Of a stretch of DNA of 64,000 nt, positions 54,287 through 63,161 are shown in pieces; the stretch's first letter is position 1; every line of letters begins with the position of its first letter. Below the pieces are notes generated by a model. The model had not been told where the DNA came from. It saw only the letters and a program-made list of their open reading frames with translations, and searched no databases. The translations under genes and the position numbers were made by a program. Source of the DNA: Mesorhizobium sp. M7A.F.Ca.US.008.03.1.1 (GTDB lineage: Bacteria > Pseudomonadota > Alphaproteobacteria > Rhizobiales > Rhizobiaceae); contig NZ_RZRU01000007.1 of NCBI RefSeq assembly GCF_003997495.1, forward strand, positions 124,001 through 188,000, written 5' to 3'.

Positions 54287-56557
54287 ATGTCCGTTCAGTC
54301 CGCGGCCGCAGATGTCGATGTCGATCTCAGGCAGCTCTTCGCCAGCCTGGCGAGGAATTGGCTGCGTATAGTCCTCGTCGTCCTGTTGGCAACCGGGCTG
54401 GCCTTCGCTTTCGCCTCGCTGGCAACCCGGCACTACAAGGCCGAGACGCAGGTGGAGATCGCGCCGCGCGAATCCATCTACACGCGGCCGGCCAGCAACA
54501 ACAACGACACCGACAAGCCTATTCTCGACGAGCAGGGCGTCGCCACCCAGGTCCAGATCATTTCCTCCAACGAAATCCTCAAGCAGGTCTCGCAAAAGCT
54601 TGGTCTGGAAAAACTGCCCGAGTTCAATGAAGCGCTCGACATGTCGGCATTGAGCCGCGCTCTGGTCCTGGTCGGCCTGAAAAGCGACCCGATGGAAATT
54701 CCGACGGAAGAGCGCGTGCTCAAGAAAATGCACGAGAAGCTCAATGTCTACGGCGTCGAGAAGACCCGCATCATTGCCATCGAGTTCTCATCGGAAGATC
54801 CCAAGCTCGCGGCCGCCATACCTGACGCTATCGCTGCCGCCTATATAGCGGGGCAAGGGGCGGCCAAGCTCGAATCGAACAGCGCCGCCGCCGACTTCCT
54901 GGCGCCCGAGATCGCCGACCTGCAGCGGCAGGTCAAGGATGCCGAGGCGAAGGTCGCCGCCTACCGCGCCCAGTCCGATCTTCTGATGGGTGGCAACAAT
55001 TCGGTGCTGGCCACCCAGCAGCTTTCGGAGCTGTCGAGCGAACTGTCGAAAGTGCGCGCCAACCGCGCCGCTGCCGAAGCGACCGCCGACGGTGTGCGCA
55101 GGGCGCTGCAGAATGGCGGTTCGCTGGATGCCGTGCCGGAGGTTCTGTCATCGGACCTGATCCAACGCTTGCGTGAGCGACAGGTCGAATTGCGCTCCAA
55201 CATCGCCGATCTGTCGACGACACTGCTTGGCAATCATCCGCGCATTCGCGCGCTGAAATCGCAACTGTCCGATCTGGACGCACAGATCCGCAGCGAGGCC
55301 CAGAAGATCATGAAAGGCCTGTTGATGCAGGCCGAGACGGCAAAGGCCCGCGAGAACCAGCTTGTCGCCGACGTCAACACATTGAAAGCCGCTTCGGCGC
55401 AGGCCGGCGAACAGCAGGTCGATCTCGACGCACTGCAGCGCGACGCGACCGCCAAGCGACAGCAACTCGAACTGTACCTGACCAACTACCGCGAAGCCGC
55501 TTCGCGCCAGGACCGCAACTATCTGCCCGTCGACGCCCGGATCGCCTCGAAGGCTTCGGTTCCCTCCGAGGCCTATTTCCCGAAGGTCGGGCCGATCGTC
55601 GGCGCGGCTTTCGCCGCATCGCTGCTGATCATGGCCATCGTGACGCTTCTGCGGGAGCTGTTTTCAGGCCGCGCGATGCGGCCGGCGAGCGGTTCCCGTT
55701 TCGAACGGATCGATGAGGTCGCAATGCCCCATGTGGTGCAGACGCCGGTCTCCGAGCCATTTGTCCGCCACGAGCCTGCCATCCTGCAGGACGCCGTCAT
55801 TCGCAAGGAACTGCCTGAACGTGCGGATGAAGCCGATGCGGAGCCCTATGCCGCCGCGATGCCGGCCATGGCCGAGGCGCCGGATGTGGTCGCAATGCCC
55901 GCTACGGCGGCGGCTGAGCAAACGGCTGTCGAGCCCGAACCGGCGCGTTCCACCCTGGGCGAGATCGATATCGAGAAGGCTGCCGAAAAGCTGATCTCCA
56001 GCGGTGCGGCGCGCGCCATATTCGTCTCGCCGGAAGGCGACGAGGCGGCTGCATCCGCGATCCTGGTGGCGCGCGAGGTCGCCGACGCCGGCCTGCGCGT
56101 GCTGTTGCTGGACCTCACCGCGTCGGGGGCCGCCTCGCGGCCGATGCTGGACAGCGGCCTTTTCCCGGGCATCACCAACCTGCTCGCTTCGGAAGCGCAG
56201 TTCAGTGACGTCATCCATGCCGATCTCTACTCGGACTGTCACGTCATTCCGGTCGGAACCGCCGATCCGGTTCGTGCCATGCGTGCCGCCGACCGGCTGC
56301 CGATCATCATGCAGTCGCTGACCACAGCCTACGACCTGGTCGTGGTCGAGTGCGGACCGGCCGACGCGCAAGGCATCGGCCGTCTGACCGGCGACGCCAC
56401 CGAGGTCTTCCTCTCCATGCTGGAGGCCGACGATGAGGTGACGCAGGCTGCGGTCAAGCTGATCGAGAACGGCTATCCCGACCTGACGCTGGTGACGCCG
56501 CTCGGCCACGAACCGCCCGGCAATCCGGTGCCGGGACGGCGCACTGCCGCCGCCTGA
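54287..56557 (+). CDS. Polysaccharide copolymerase (Wzz/GumC type) with degenerate BY-kinase domain
   Basis: A 756-residue inner-membrane protein. Wzz domain with two membrane helices: residues about 26-48 (LRIVLVVLLATGLAFAFASL) and about 430-450 (GPIVGAAFAASLLIMAIVTL), enclosing a long periplasmic coiled coil (EIADLQRQVKDAEAKVAAYR). After a Glu/Ala-rich linker the last 190 residues have the fold of a BY-kinase, but the Walker A lysine-serine is gone (SPEGDEAAASAILVAREVA), Walker A' reads VLLLDLTASG, and Walker B reads DLVVVECGPAD. The usual C-terminal tyrosine cluster is absent. It probably regulates chain length but does not autophosphorylate. Confidence 0.9.
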   Translation: MSVQSAAADVDVDLRQLFASLARNWLRIVLVVLLATGLAFAFASLATRHYKAETQVEIAPRESIYTRPASNNNDTDKPILDEQGVATQVQIISSNEILKQVSQKLGLEKLPEFNEALDMSALSRALVLVGLKSDPMEIPTEERVLKKMHEKLNVYGVEKTRIIAIEFSSEDPKLAAAIPDAIAAAYIAGQGAAKLESNSAAADFLAPEIADLQRQVKDAEAKVAAYRAQSDLLMGGNNSVLATQQLSELSSELSKVRANRAAAEATADGVRRALQNGGSLDAVPEVLSSDLIQRLRERQVELRSNIADLSTTLLGNHPRIRALKSQLSDLDAQIRSEAQKIMKGLLMQAETAKARENQLVADVNTLKAASAQAGEQQVDLDALQRDATAKRQQLELYLTNYREAASRQDRNYLPVDARIASKASVPSEAYFPKVGPIVGAAFAASLLIMAIVTLLRELFSGRAMRPASGSRFERIDEVAMPHVVQTPVSEPFVRHEPAILQDAVIRKELPERADEADAEPYAAAMPAMAEAPDVVAMPATAAAEQTAVEPEPARSTLGEIDIEKAAEKLISSGAARAIFVSPEGDEAAASAILVAREVADAGLRVLLLDLTASGAASRPMLDSGLFPGITNLLASEAQFSDVIHADLYSDCHVIPVGTADPVRAMRAADRLPIIMQSLTTAYDLVVVECGPADAQGIGRLTGDATEVFLSMLEADDEVTQAAVKLIENGYPDLTLVTPLGHEPPGNPVPGRRTAAA

Positions 56558-56603
56558 AAGAGCTGCGGATCGCTTGGCGGAGCCGTTCAGCGCTTCGCCC
56601 GAT

Positions 56604-57440
56604 CTATCCCAGTTCCAGGGTCGTTACGCCGAACACCCTTTGCAGGTCCAGTTCCGGCGCAGGTCCTTTGTACATGCGCGTGGTGGTGAAGGTCGGCGCA
56701 AAGCCGGCCGCATCGAGCGCAGTTATGAAGCCGGTGTTATCGGCCGGGACATCGATGTGCAACTCGCCGCCCTCACAAGCACCGGCCAGTCCCTCCAGGA
56801 GTTGCAAAGCGATTTCCACGTCGTCGGCAAACAGCGGGCCGATCTTGAAGCCGGATCGACAGCGGCGTGCCACGCCAAAGCCGGTGACGCCGCGCGAGCC
56901 GATTGACGCCAGCCCATGATGCGGTTCCTGCAGCCATCGCTGCAGGAAGGCCCATCGCGACGCCGGAAAACAATGGGAGTCATAGGCGACGATGTCGGAC
57001 AGGAGCTGCGTTGTAATCATCCGCAACCCATCGCCCCTGACCGCCGGGCCTGCCTTGCGCCCGGTGAAGCGGATGGTCTCGTAGGCCGGTGCGAAGCCCT
57101 TGCGCCGGTAATTGGCCTGCTGCTCGGCGACGCCGTCGAGGCCGACGGTCCGGCCTGCGAGCCTTTTCATGCCGGCGTCCCACACCGTCTTGCCGTAGCC
57201 CATGCCGCGCATGTCAGGCCGGGAGATATAGAGGCCGATGAAACCGAATTCGCTTCCATAGGCCACGGCCGAAATTGCCGCGACCATGTCGTCGCCGACA
57301 AAGGCGCCGATGAAGCCTTCGGGGTCCGCCGCCTGGAGCATCGCCGGGTCTTCAAGACCTGGGTTCCAGCCTTCCGCGGCCGCCCAGTCGACGAGAAGCG
57401 CCAGTTCCTGCAGGGACAGTGTGCGGATGATCGGCTTCAT
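56604..57440 (-). CDS. GNAT family N-acetyltransferase
   Basis: A 278-residue protein with two parts. The N-terminal GNAT domain shows GEIAAISAV-type strand (GDDMVAAISAVAYGSEFGFI), YISRPDMRGMGYGKTVWDAG (acetyl-CoA Q/RxxGxG/A site as RGMGYG) and QANYRRKGFAP. The C-terminal GNAT-like half (ELHIDVPADNTGFITALDAA, FTTTRMYKG) matches the Acetyltransf_18 type. The substrate is unknown. It starts 4 bp after the FemAB-like gene stop and is in the same operon. Confidence 0.87.
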   Translation of the reverse strand: MKPIIRTLSLQELALLVDWAAAEGWNPGLEDPAMLQAADPEGFIGAFVGDDMVAAISAVAYGSEFGFIGLYISRPDMRGMGYGKTVWDAGMKRLAGRTVGLDGVAEQQANYRRKGFAPAYETIRFTGRKAGPAVRGDGLRMITTQLLSDIVAYDSHCFPASRWAFLQRWLQEPHHGLASIGSRGVTGFGVARRCRSGFKIGPLFADDVEIALQLLEGLAGACEGGELHIDVPADNTGFITALDAAGFAPTFTTTRMYKGPAPELDLQRVFGVTTLELG

Positions 57441-57444
57441 GGCG

Positions 57445-58668
57445 CTAGCTGTCTTCTTCCGAGGGCGCTGCCTGGCCGGCGGCTTTGCGGCGCAGCAGCT
57501 TGGTCAGCTTCCAGATCGTCGGGCTGTTCTTGACGAAGGCTTTCAGCCGCGCGCCTTGCCGAAGCGTCAGCGCCAGCATGCGGCCCTTCACGGTCAAGGG
57601 GACCAGCACTTCGAAATGTCGCGTTTCGATATCGCACCACAGCCGCTTGTAAGGCTCATCGCCGACCGAAAAGTCATAGACCTCGAAACCGGTCTCGCAG
57701 GCTTCCTGGATGTTGTCGAAGAACAGGAAGTCGCCGGGGCTGGCGTGCCCGAGATCGTCCTCGGCGATCGCTCCGAATTCGCAGATCAGGCGTTTGCCCG
57801 AGCGGCTTGAACCGGTGATGGCGCGCAGCTTGCCGGCAACCTCGAGCCCGTGCAGCAGGAAGGAAGGCTTGTCCTCGGCAAGCGCCTGCATGAACAGCGC
57901 GCGGAAAAAGCCGCGTACCTGTGCGTCGCCAAAAACATTGGCGATGCCCATCTTGCGGAAGCGGAGTTCCTTCATCTCGAAGAAGGCGTCGAGCAGCCTG
58001 TCCACCTCGTCGGGGGTGCGGGCCTCGATGCGCCGATGGCTGCCTACGGCCTCGAATTTCCGTATTTGCGACCGGTGCTTCTTGCGTTTGCGTTTGCCGC
58101 TGGCGCGGGAAAGCAGCGCATCGAAACCGCCGGCGAGATCGACGGCCAGCGACAGATTGGGGCTGGAAAAATGGTCAAGCGATGCAAGCGGATTGGCGAC
58201 GCCGTCGAGATCGGGTAGCAACCGCTCGAGCGCGACCAGATCGATGTCCGGGCGTGCCTTGGCGATGGCCGCCAGCACTGATCGGAGGGCCGGTATATCC
58301 GGCTTGGCCAGCCAGTTCGGGTCCGCGGCGACGAAGTTGCCGTTGGCGTGGCGGCCGCCCATGAAACGGGCGACGCGGAACGGCCCCTTGCAGGCAACCT
58401 CCAGCGCCAGCGAAAAAACCGGTTTGCCCTCGGCGCTCAGCGTTGCGACGAGCAGGTCCGGTCGTGTCTCGGCCGCCCAATTCTGGACCCAGGCAGCACT
58501 CTGCGCCGGCCCAAACAGGGCCGAGCGGCAGAACTCGGCATGGGCCGCGAGCCCGTCCGTGGACGCCACTGAAATCGACAGGCCGGCATGGTCCCGTGGC
58601 AAGGCGCGCGACGATGCTTCGGCCGCCGCGAGCCGATTGTCGTCAAATGACGCAGTTGCGTCAACCAT
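57445..58668 (-). CDS. FemAB/CelD-like GNAT protein
   Basis: A 407-residue protein of the Acetyltransf_6/CelD family: double-GNAT fold with SGKRKRKKHRSQIRKFEAVG, FFEMKELRFRKMGIANVFGD and the late SPGDFLFFDNIQEACETGFE and YDFSVGDEPYKRLWCDIETR motif. Relatives in exopolysaccharide and cellulose loci add acyl or aminoacyl groups or modify lipid-linked sugars. It is divergent from the deacetylase gene and 4 bp upstream of the GNAT gene. Confidence 0.87.
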   Translation of the reverse strand: MVDATASFDDNRLAAAEASSRALPRDHAGLSISVASTDGLAAHAEFCRSALFGPAQSAAWVQNWAAETRPDLLVATLSAEGKPVFSLALEVACKGPFRVARFMGGRHANGNFVAADPNWLAKPDIPALRSVLAAIAKARPDIDLVALERLLPDLDGVANPLASLDHFSSPNLSLAVDLAGGFDALLSRASGKRKRKKHRSQIRKFEAVGSHRRIEARTPDEVDRLLDAFFEMKELRFRKMGIANVFGDAQVRGFFRALFMQALAEDKPSFLLHGLEVAGKLRAITGSSRSGKRLICEFGAIAEDDLGHASPGDFLFFDNIQEACETGFEVYDFSVGDEPYKRLWCDIETRHFEVLVPLTVKGRMLALTLRQGARLKAFVKNSPTIWKLTKLLRRKAAGQAAPSEEDS

Positions 58669-58759
58669 ACCTCAATCCTTAGGGCGTATTGATCGCGATT
58701 TGGGGGGTCGCATAGGCGCATTCCGTGCTTGGATCAGCCTAGGCGCAAAAGGTGAATGA

Positions 58760-59818
58760 ATGATCGACGGCGGGGAGGCAATCCGGAAACTGGCGCTGAA
58801 CGTCGCCCGCTATACCGGCCTTGCACCGCTGGCCAAGCCGTTTATCGGCGGCATTGGCGCCATCCTGATGCTGCACCGTGTTACCGCGACGCCGGAACGG
58901 CCCGACAGCGTCAACCGACACCTGAATATCGCGCCTGGTTTCCTCGATGCCATGATCGCCGACATGAAGGGGCACGGTTATGCCTTTGTTTCCATGGACG
59001 AAGCGGTGGAGCGCATCAAGGCAGGCGGCAAGGGCGGTCAGTTTGCCACGATCACCGCCGACGATGCCTATCGCGACAATATGACCGAGGCGCTGCCGGT
59101 GCTCGAGAAGCACGGCGCGCCGATCACCATCTATGTCGCGCCCGGGCTGATCAACGGCACAGCCGATCTGTGGTGGGACGTTGTCGAGGACATCGTCAAC
59201 GCGCGCGATACACTGACGCTGACGCGGCCGAATGGTCCGCTGACGATCGATTGCTCGACCCCCGCGAAGAAGCTGCAGGCCAATGCACGCCTGCACGCCT
59301 ATCTCACCGCCGAAATCCGCGAGGAGAACCTGCAGGCCGTGTTGCGTGACCTGGCTCGCGCAAACGGCATCGACGCCGACGGCCCGCGCTTGCGCACATT
59401 GATGAACTGGGACGAAATCCGCCGCATCGCCGCGCATCCGTTGGTGACGATCGGCGCCCATACGATCAACCACAGCAATCTGAAGCGGCTCTCCGAAGCC
59501 GATGCACGGCGTGAGGTAGGTGACGTGCGCGCCATGTTGCGGGCCGAACTGGACGAAGAGCCCCGCCATTTTGCTTACCCGTATGGCTATGCGAGTGCCG
59601 TAGGCTGTCGCGAAGTGGGCTTTGCCCGCGACGCCGGCTACATATCCGCGGTGACGACACGCCACGGTGTGCTGCGCGCCGAGCATGCCGGCTTCCTGCA
59701 TGCCTTGCCGCGCATTTCAGTCAACGGCCGCTACCAGAGCCTCGCCCACATCCGCACCATGCTGTCGGGTGTGACGACGCCGCTCGCCAATGCCGGCAAG
59801 ATGGTCGTTACCATCTGA
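58760..59818 (+). CDS. Polysaccharide deacetylase family protein
   Basis: A 352-residue NodB-homology protein. The metal site is TADDAYRDN (in place of the usual TFDDG) and the HxxxH motif in GAHTINHSNL. The catalytic-base region is FAYPYGYAS. A substrate-specificity insert of about 60 residues lies between. It removes N- or O-acetyl groups from a polysaccharide or lipid-linked sugar. The start has no signal peptide (polar N-terminus), so it acts in the cytosol or with the membrane. It is the outermost gene of the polysaccharide locus. Confidence 0.86.
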   Translation: MIDGGEAIRKLALNVARYTGLAPLAKPFIGGIGAILMLHRVTATPERPDSVNRHLNIAPGFLDAMIADMKGHGYAFVSMDEAVERIKAGGKGGQFATITADDAYRDNMTEALPVLEKHGAPITIYVAPGLINGTADLWWDVVEDIVNARDTLTLTRPNGPLTIDCSTPAKKLQANARLHAYLTAEIREENLQAVLRDLARANGIDADGPRLRTLMNWDEIRRIAAHPLVTIGAHTINHSNLKRLSEADARREVGDVRAMLRAELDEEPRHFAYPYGYASAVGCREVGFARDAGYISAVTTRHGVLRAEHAGFLHALPRISVNGRYQSLAHIRTMLSGVTTPLANAGKMVVTI

Positions 59819-59834
59819 CGGTGGTGGGTTCTGC

Positions 59835-60050
59835 TCAGCGCTTGGCCCTCGGCTCCAGCATCAGCCATTTGATGATGCCCATCGCCGGCAGCACCCAGAG
59901 CAGGCCGCTGAGCAGGAAGAACAGGAAATGCACCCACGGGCCGGACTCTGAGAGCCGGGCGACCGCGAAGATCGATGCGACCAGCGCATAGATGATGACC
60001 AGCGCCACCAGCAGGAACATTCCGATCAGCTTTTTCAGGCGCAGGGGCAT
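59835..60050 (-). CDS. DUF2842 family small membrane protein
   Basis: A 71-residue protein with two hydrophobic helices (KKLIGMFLLVALVIIYALVA and HFLFFLLSGLLWVLPAMGII). The spacing and the WVLPAMGIIKWM ending fit the DUF2842 family of alphaproteobacteria, near cytochrome oxidase-assembly genes such as ctaA. AGGAGA lies 7 nt before the ATG. It is divergent from ctaA. Confidence 0.88.
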   Translation of the reverse strand: MPLRLKKLIGMFLLVALVIIYALVASIFAVARLSESGPWVHFLFFLLSGLLWVLPAMGIIKWLMLEPRAKR

Positions 60051-60248
60051 GGTTGGTCTCCTGATCGAGCATGCCGGAATTTGCACAGGCGGCCTGCAGA
60101 CTCAAAGGGGTATTGGCTTCGCATAGGCCTTGAGGCGAGACTGTGCAACCGGTGAGACGCGGCGCGACGGCGTGCCGCGCCGCATGGCCTTGCCAGCAAG
60201 GGTGCGATGGTCCACCAATCCGCGAAATCAACCTGCCGGGATAAGATC

Positions 60249-61340
60249 ATGGCTGCCATATCAGCTGCCGCGCCATACGTCGCCCGCGACCGCGACCTGC
60301 ACAATAGGGCGCTGCTGCGCGGCTGGCTCTATGTGGTGCTTCTGGTGCTGTTTGCCCTGGTGCTGGTCGGCGGCGCCACCAGGCTCACCGATTCCGGCCT
60401 GTCGATCACTGAATGGAAGCCGATCCACGGCGTGATCCCGCCGCTCAACGACGCCGAGTGGCAAGAGGAATTCCAGCTCTACCAGCAGATTCCGCAATAT
60501 GCCGAACTCAACAAGGGCATGAGCATCGAGGCGTTCAAGTCGATCTTCTGGTGGGAATGGGCACACCGCATCCTGGCGCGCAGCGTCGGCCTGGTCTTTG
60601 CCTTGCCGCTGCTGTTTTTCTGGGCGACGCGCCGCATCGAACGCGGCCTGGGAGCGAAGCTGGTGGGCATTCTCCTGCTCGGCGGCCTGCAGGGCGCCAT
60701 CGGCTGGTGGATGGTGGCTTCCGGCCTGGTCGACCGGGTTTCCGTCAGCCAGTACCGGCTGGCGACCCACCTGACGCTTGCCGCGCTGATCTTCACCGCC
60801 ACCATGGTGGTCGCGCGAGGGTTGGCACCGCATTCCGAGCCTGCCGCCGATAGGTCGACGCAGAGGCTGGCCGGCTTCATCGTGCTGCTGGCGCTGATCC
60901 AGATCTATCTCGGCGGCCTGGTCGCCGGGCTCGACGCGGGCCTAAGCTACAACACCTGGCCGTTGATGGACGGCAAGATCATCCCGGGCGACCTGCTGAT
61001 CCTCGAGCCGGCATGGCGCAACTTCTTCGAGAGCCCGAAGACGGTGCAGTTCATCCATCGGCTCGGCGCCTACACGGTGCTCATCGTGACTCTATGGCAC
61101 ATGATTGCCGCGCGCCGGCTGTTGCCCGGATCAACCCATGCGCGTCGCGCGACGCTGCTGTTTCTACTGGTGCTGGTGCAGGCGTCGATCGGCATCAGCA
61201 CGCTGTTGATGCATGTGCCGCTGCATATGGCGCTGACCCATCAGGGATTTGCGCTGATCGTGCTGGGCTTTGCAGCAGCCCATTGGCGCGGCACCAAGGG
61301 AGCCTATCCCTTGCCGACGGGAATAGCGCTCAGGGGCTGA
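60249..61340 (+). CDS. ctaA: Heme A synthase (COX15/CtaA)
   Basis: A 363-residue, eight-helix membrane enzyme that oxidises heme O to heme A for cytochrome oxidase. It has the diagnostic [20 protein letters not shown], the heme-ligand histidines in [33 protein letters not shown] and [10 protein letters not shown], and ETF-type loop [12 protein letters not shown]. The ATG at 60249 is chosen over a GTG 14 codons upstream on the basis of family length. Confidence 0.95.
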   Translation: MAAISAAAPYVARDRDLHNRALLRGWLYVVLLVLFALVLVGGATRLTDSGLSITEWKPIHGVIPPLNDAEWQEEFQLYQQIPQYAELNKGMSIEAFKSIFWWEWAHRILARSVGLVFALPLLFFWATRRIERGLGAKLVGILLLGGLQGAIGWWMVASGLVDRVSVSQYRLATHLTLAALIFTATMVVARGLAPHSEPAADRSTQRLAGFIVLLALIQIYLGGLVAGLDAGLSYNTWPLMDGKIIPGDLLILEPAWRNFFESPKTVQFIHRLGAYTVLIVTLWHMIAARRLLPGSTHARRATLLFLLVLVQASIGISTLLMHVPLHMALTHQGFALIVLGFAAAHWRGTKGAYPLPTGIALRG

Positions 61341-61365
61341 TCCCGAGCTGATCTACTGGATCGGA

Positions 61366-62205
61366 TCAGAAGCTTGCCCGCACCGCTCGGACCGCCTCGG
61401 CGATCGACAATTCGCGGTTCTCCTCGACCGCGTTGTCGTCCTCATGATGCCAGGACGCCGACAGGCACCCATAGGCAATGGCATGATCGAGGATAGCGGT
61501 CGGTGTCTGGCCCAGAGTGTTGGCAAAGACTTCGGCCATATGCGCGATCCGCTCAGGGTCGAGGCAGAGATCGTCCCGGTCGAGCGGGTTGTAGAGCATG
61601 TTCGCGGCATCGAAGCCAGGATCGCCGAGCACGCCCTTGGGGTCGATGGCCAGCCAGCCGCGCGGCCCGTGCAGGATGTTTTCGTGATGCAGGTCGCCAT
61701 GCAGGGGCCTGATATCATGTGGATCAGCCAGCAGCCGGTCGGCAATGATGGCGGCCTCGACATAAAGGCTGTCATGGTCCGAATCGCGGTCGGTTGCGGC
61801 CTTCTTGAATAGGCTTGAAAACCGTTCCCGGAGCGGCTGAAGTTCGGGCGGGAAGGGGTCTTTCCCCTGCGAAAACAGTTTTGCCATCACCTCCGCCGCG
61901 ATTGCGGTGGCGGCGTTGTCGCCCTGTTCGTCGAGCACCTGCTGCAGCAGGGTTTCACCGGCATATTCGAGCAGCATGCTGCGGCCGTCGCGGCCGAGCA
62001 GACGCACCGCGCCTTCGCCGCGCCGCCAGGCGAGATAATGCTCGCCGCGCAACTCGTCGGCGAAGTCATCGAAGGGCTTGAGCGCCTTGACGATCGCCGG
62101 CGATCCGTCTTCGCGCAAAACCTTCCAGATGCGGCTCGAAAAGGTCTCGGCAATGAGTTCGGGCGCGCTGACTTTCCAGCGCGCCGGAAAGGCTGGCGTG
62201 TCCAT
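61366..62205 (-). CDS. APH(6)-like aminoglycoside phosphotransferase family protein
   Basis: A 279-residue kinase-fold protein. Brenner motif LHGDLHHENIL with the catalytic Asp, then AIDPKGVLGDPGFDAANML holding the metal-binding Asp. This is the pattern of streptomycin 6-phosphotransferase-related proteins; most chromosomal members are housekeeping small-molecule kinases rather than resistance enzymes. Its ATG overlaps the argC stop (TGATG), so it is translated with argC. Confidence 0.85.
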   Translation of the reverse strand: MDTPAFPARWKVSAPELIAETFSSRIWKVLREDGSPAIVKALKPFDDFADELRGEHYLAWRRGEGAVRLLGRDGRSMLLEYAGETLLQQVLDEQGDNAATAIAAEVMAKLFSQGKDPFPPELQPLRERFSSLFKKAATDRDSDHDSLYVEAAIIADRLLADPHDIRPLHGDLHHENILHGPRGWLAIDPKGVLGDPGFDAANMLYNPLDRDDLCLDPERIAHMAEVFANTLGQTPTAILDHAIAYGCLSASWHHEDDNAVEENRELSIAEAVRAVRASF

Positions 62206-63131
62206 CAGAGGCCGAGCATCAGGTCCATGTTCTGGACGGCGGCACCCGAGGCGCCTTTGCCGAGATTGTCGTAGACCGCCAGCAGCAGGGCCTGCGCCCG
62301 TTTGTCGTTGGCGAAGACGTAAACCTTCATCCGGTTGGTGCCGTTGTAGATCTCCGGATCGATCTCCGGCATGCGCTCCGAATGCGCATAGGGCGCCACC
62401 TCGACCACGCCGCCCTTGATGGCGGCGAAATGGTCGGCAATCGCCGCATGCAGTTCCGCGCCCGTCGGCACATGGTCGAGGCCGCCAAGCTGCAAGGGCA
62501 CCACGGTGATCATGCCTTGCGCGAAATTGCCGACTGCCGGCTGCATGATCGGATCATGCGACAGCCTTGCATAGGCCCTCAGTTCCGGCACGTGCTTGTG
62601 CTGCAGAGTGAGGCCGTAGGGCAGGAATTCCGAGGCGTCCTCGCCCTTGGCGACATAGTCCTCGATCATCGGCCGTCCGCCGCCCGAATAGCCCGAAATG
62701 CCATTGACGGTGATCGGGAAATCCGCCGGCAGCAGGCCTGATGTGACCAGCGGCCGCAGCGTTGCGATCGGTCCCTGCGGCCAGCAGCCGGGGTTGGCGA
62801 CGCGTTTTGCCGAGGCGATCGTCTTGGCCTGCGTCTTGTCCATCTCGGCGAAACCATACGCCCAGCCTTCCGCCACGCGATGCGCGGTCGACGCATCGAT
62901 GACCTTGGTGGTGTCGTTGGCGATCAGCGAGACGCTTTCCTTCGCCGCATCGTCGGGCAGGCACAGGATCGCGACATCGGCGGCATTGAGGAACTCGGCG
63001 CGCGCGGCCGTTTCCTTGCGACGCTCAGTCGGGATGGAAATGATCTCCAGATCATTGCGCTCAGCCAGCAACGCGCGGATCTGCAGGCCGGTGGTGCCGT
63101 GTTCGCCGTCGATGAAGATTTTCGGTTTCAT
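62205..63131 (-). CDS. argC: N-acetyl-gamma-glutamyl-phosphate reductase, type 2
   Basis: A 308-residue arginine-synthesis enzyme of the short (type 2) form: PKIFIDGEHGTTGLQIRALL at the NADP-binding N-terminus, the catalytic Cys in RVANPGCWPQGPIAT and the substrate region GISGYSGGGRPMIEDY. It reduces N-acetylglutamyl phosphate to the semialdehyde. It is followed in the same operon by the APH-like gene and is 30 bp downstream of agmatinase on the same strand. Confidence 0.95.
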   Translation of the reverse strand: MKPKIFIDGEHGTTGLQIRALLAERNDLEIISIPTERRKETAARAEFLNAADVAILCLPDDAAKESVSLIANDTTKVIDASTAHRVAEGWAYGFAEMDKTQAKTIASAKRVANPGCWPQGPIATLRPLVTSGLLPADFPITVNGISGYSGGGRPMIEDYVAKGEDASEFLPYGLTLQHKHVPELRAYARLSHDPIMQPAVGNFAQGMITVVPLQLGGLDHVPTGAELHAAIADHFAAIKGGVVEVAPYAHSERMPEIDPEIYNGTNRMKVYVFANDKRAQALLLAVYDNLGKGASGAAVQNMDLMLGL

Positions 63132-63161
63132 GGACTGATCAAATTCCCTGATATTCTAGGA

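Noticed and set aside
61366..62205. Streptomycin resistance gene
   Set aside because: Chromosomal context coupled to argC, and no mobile element. The family is broad and mostly not resistance-related.
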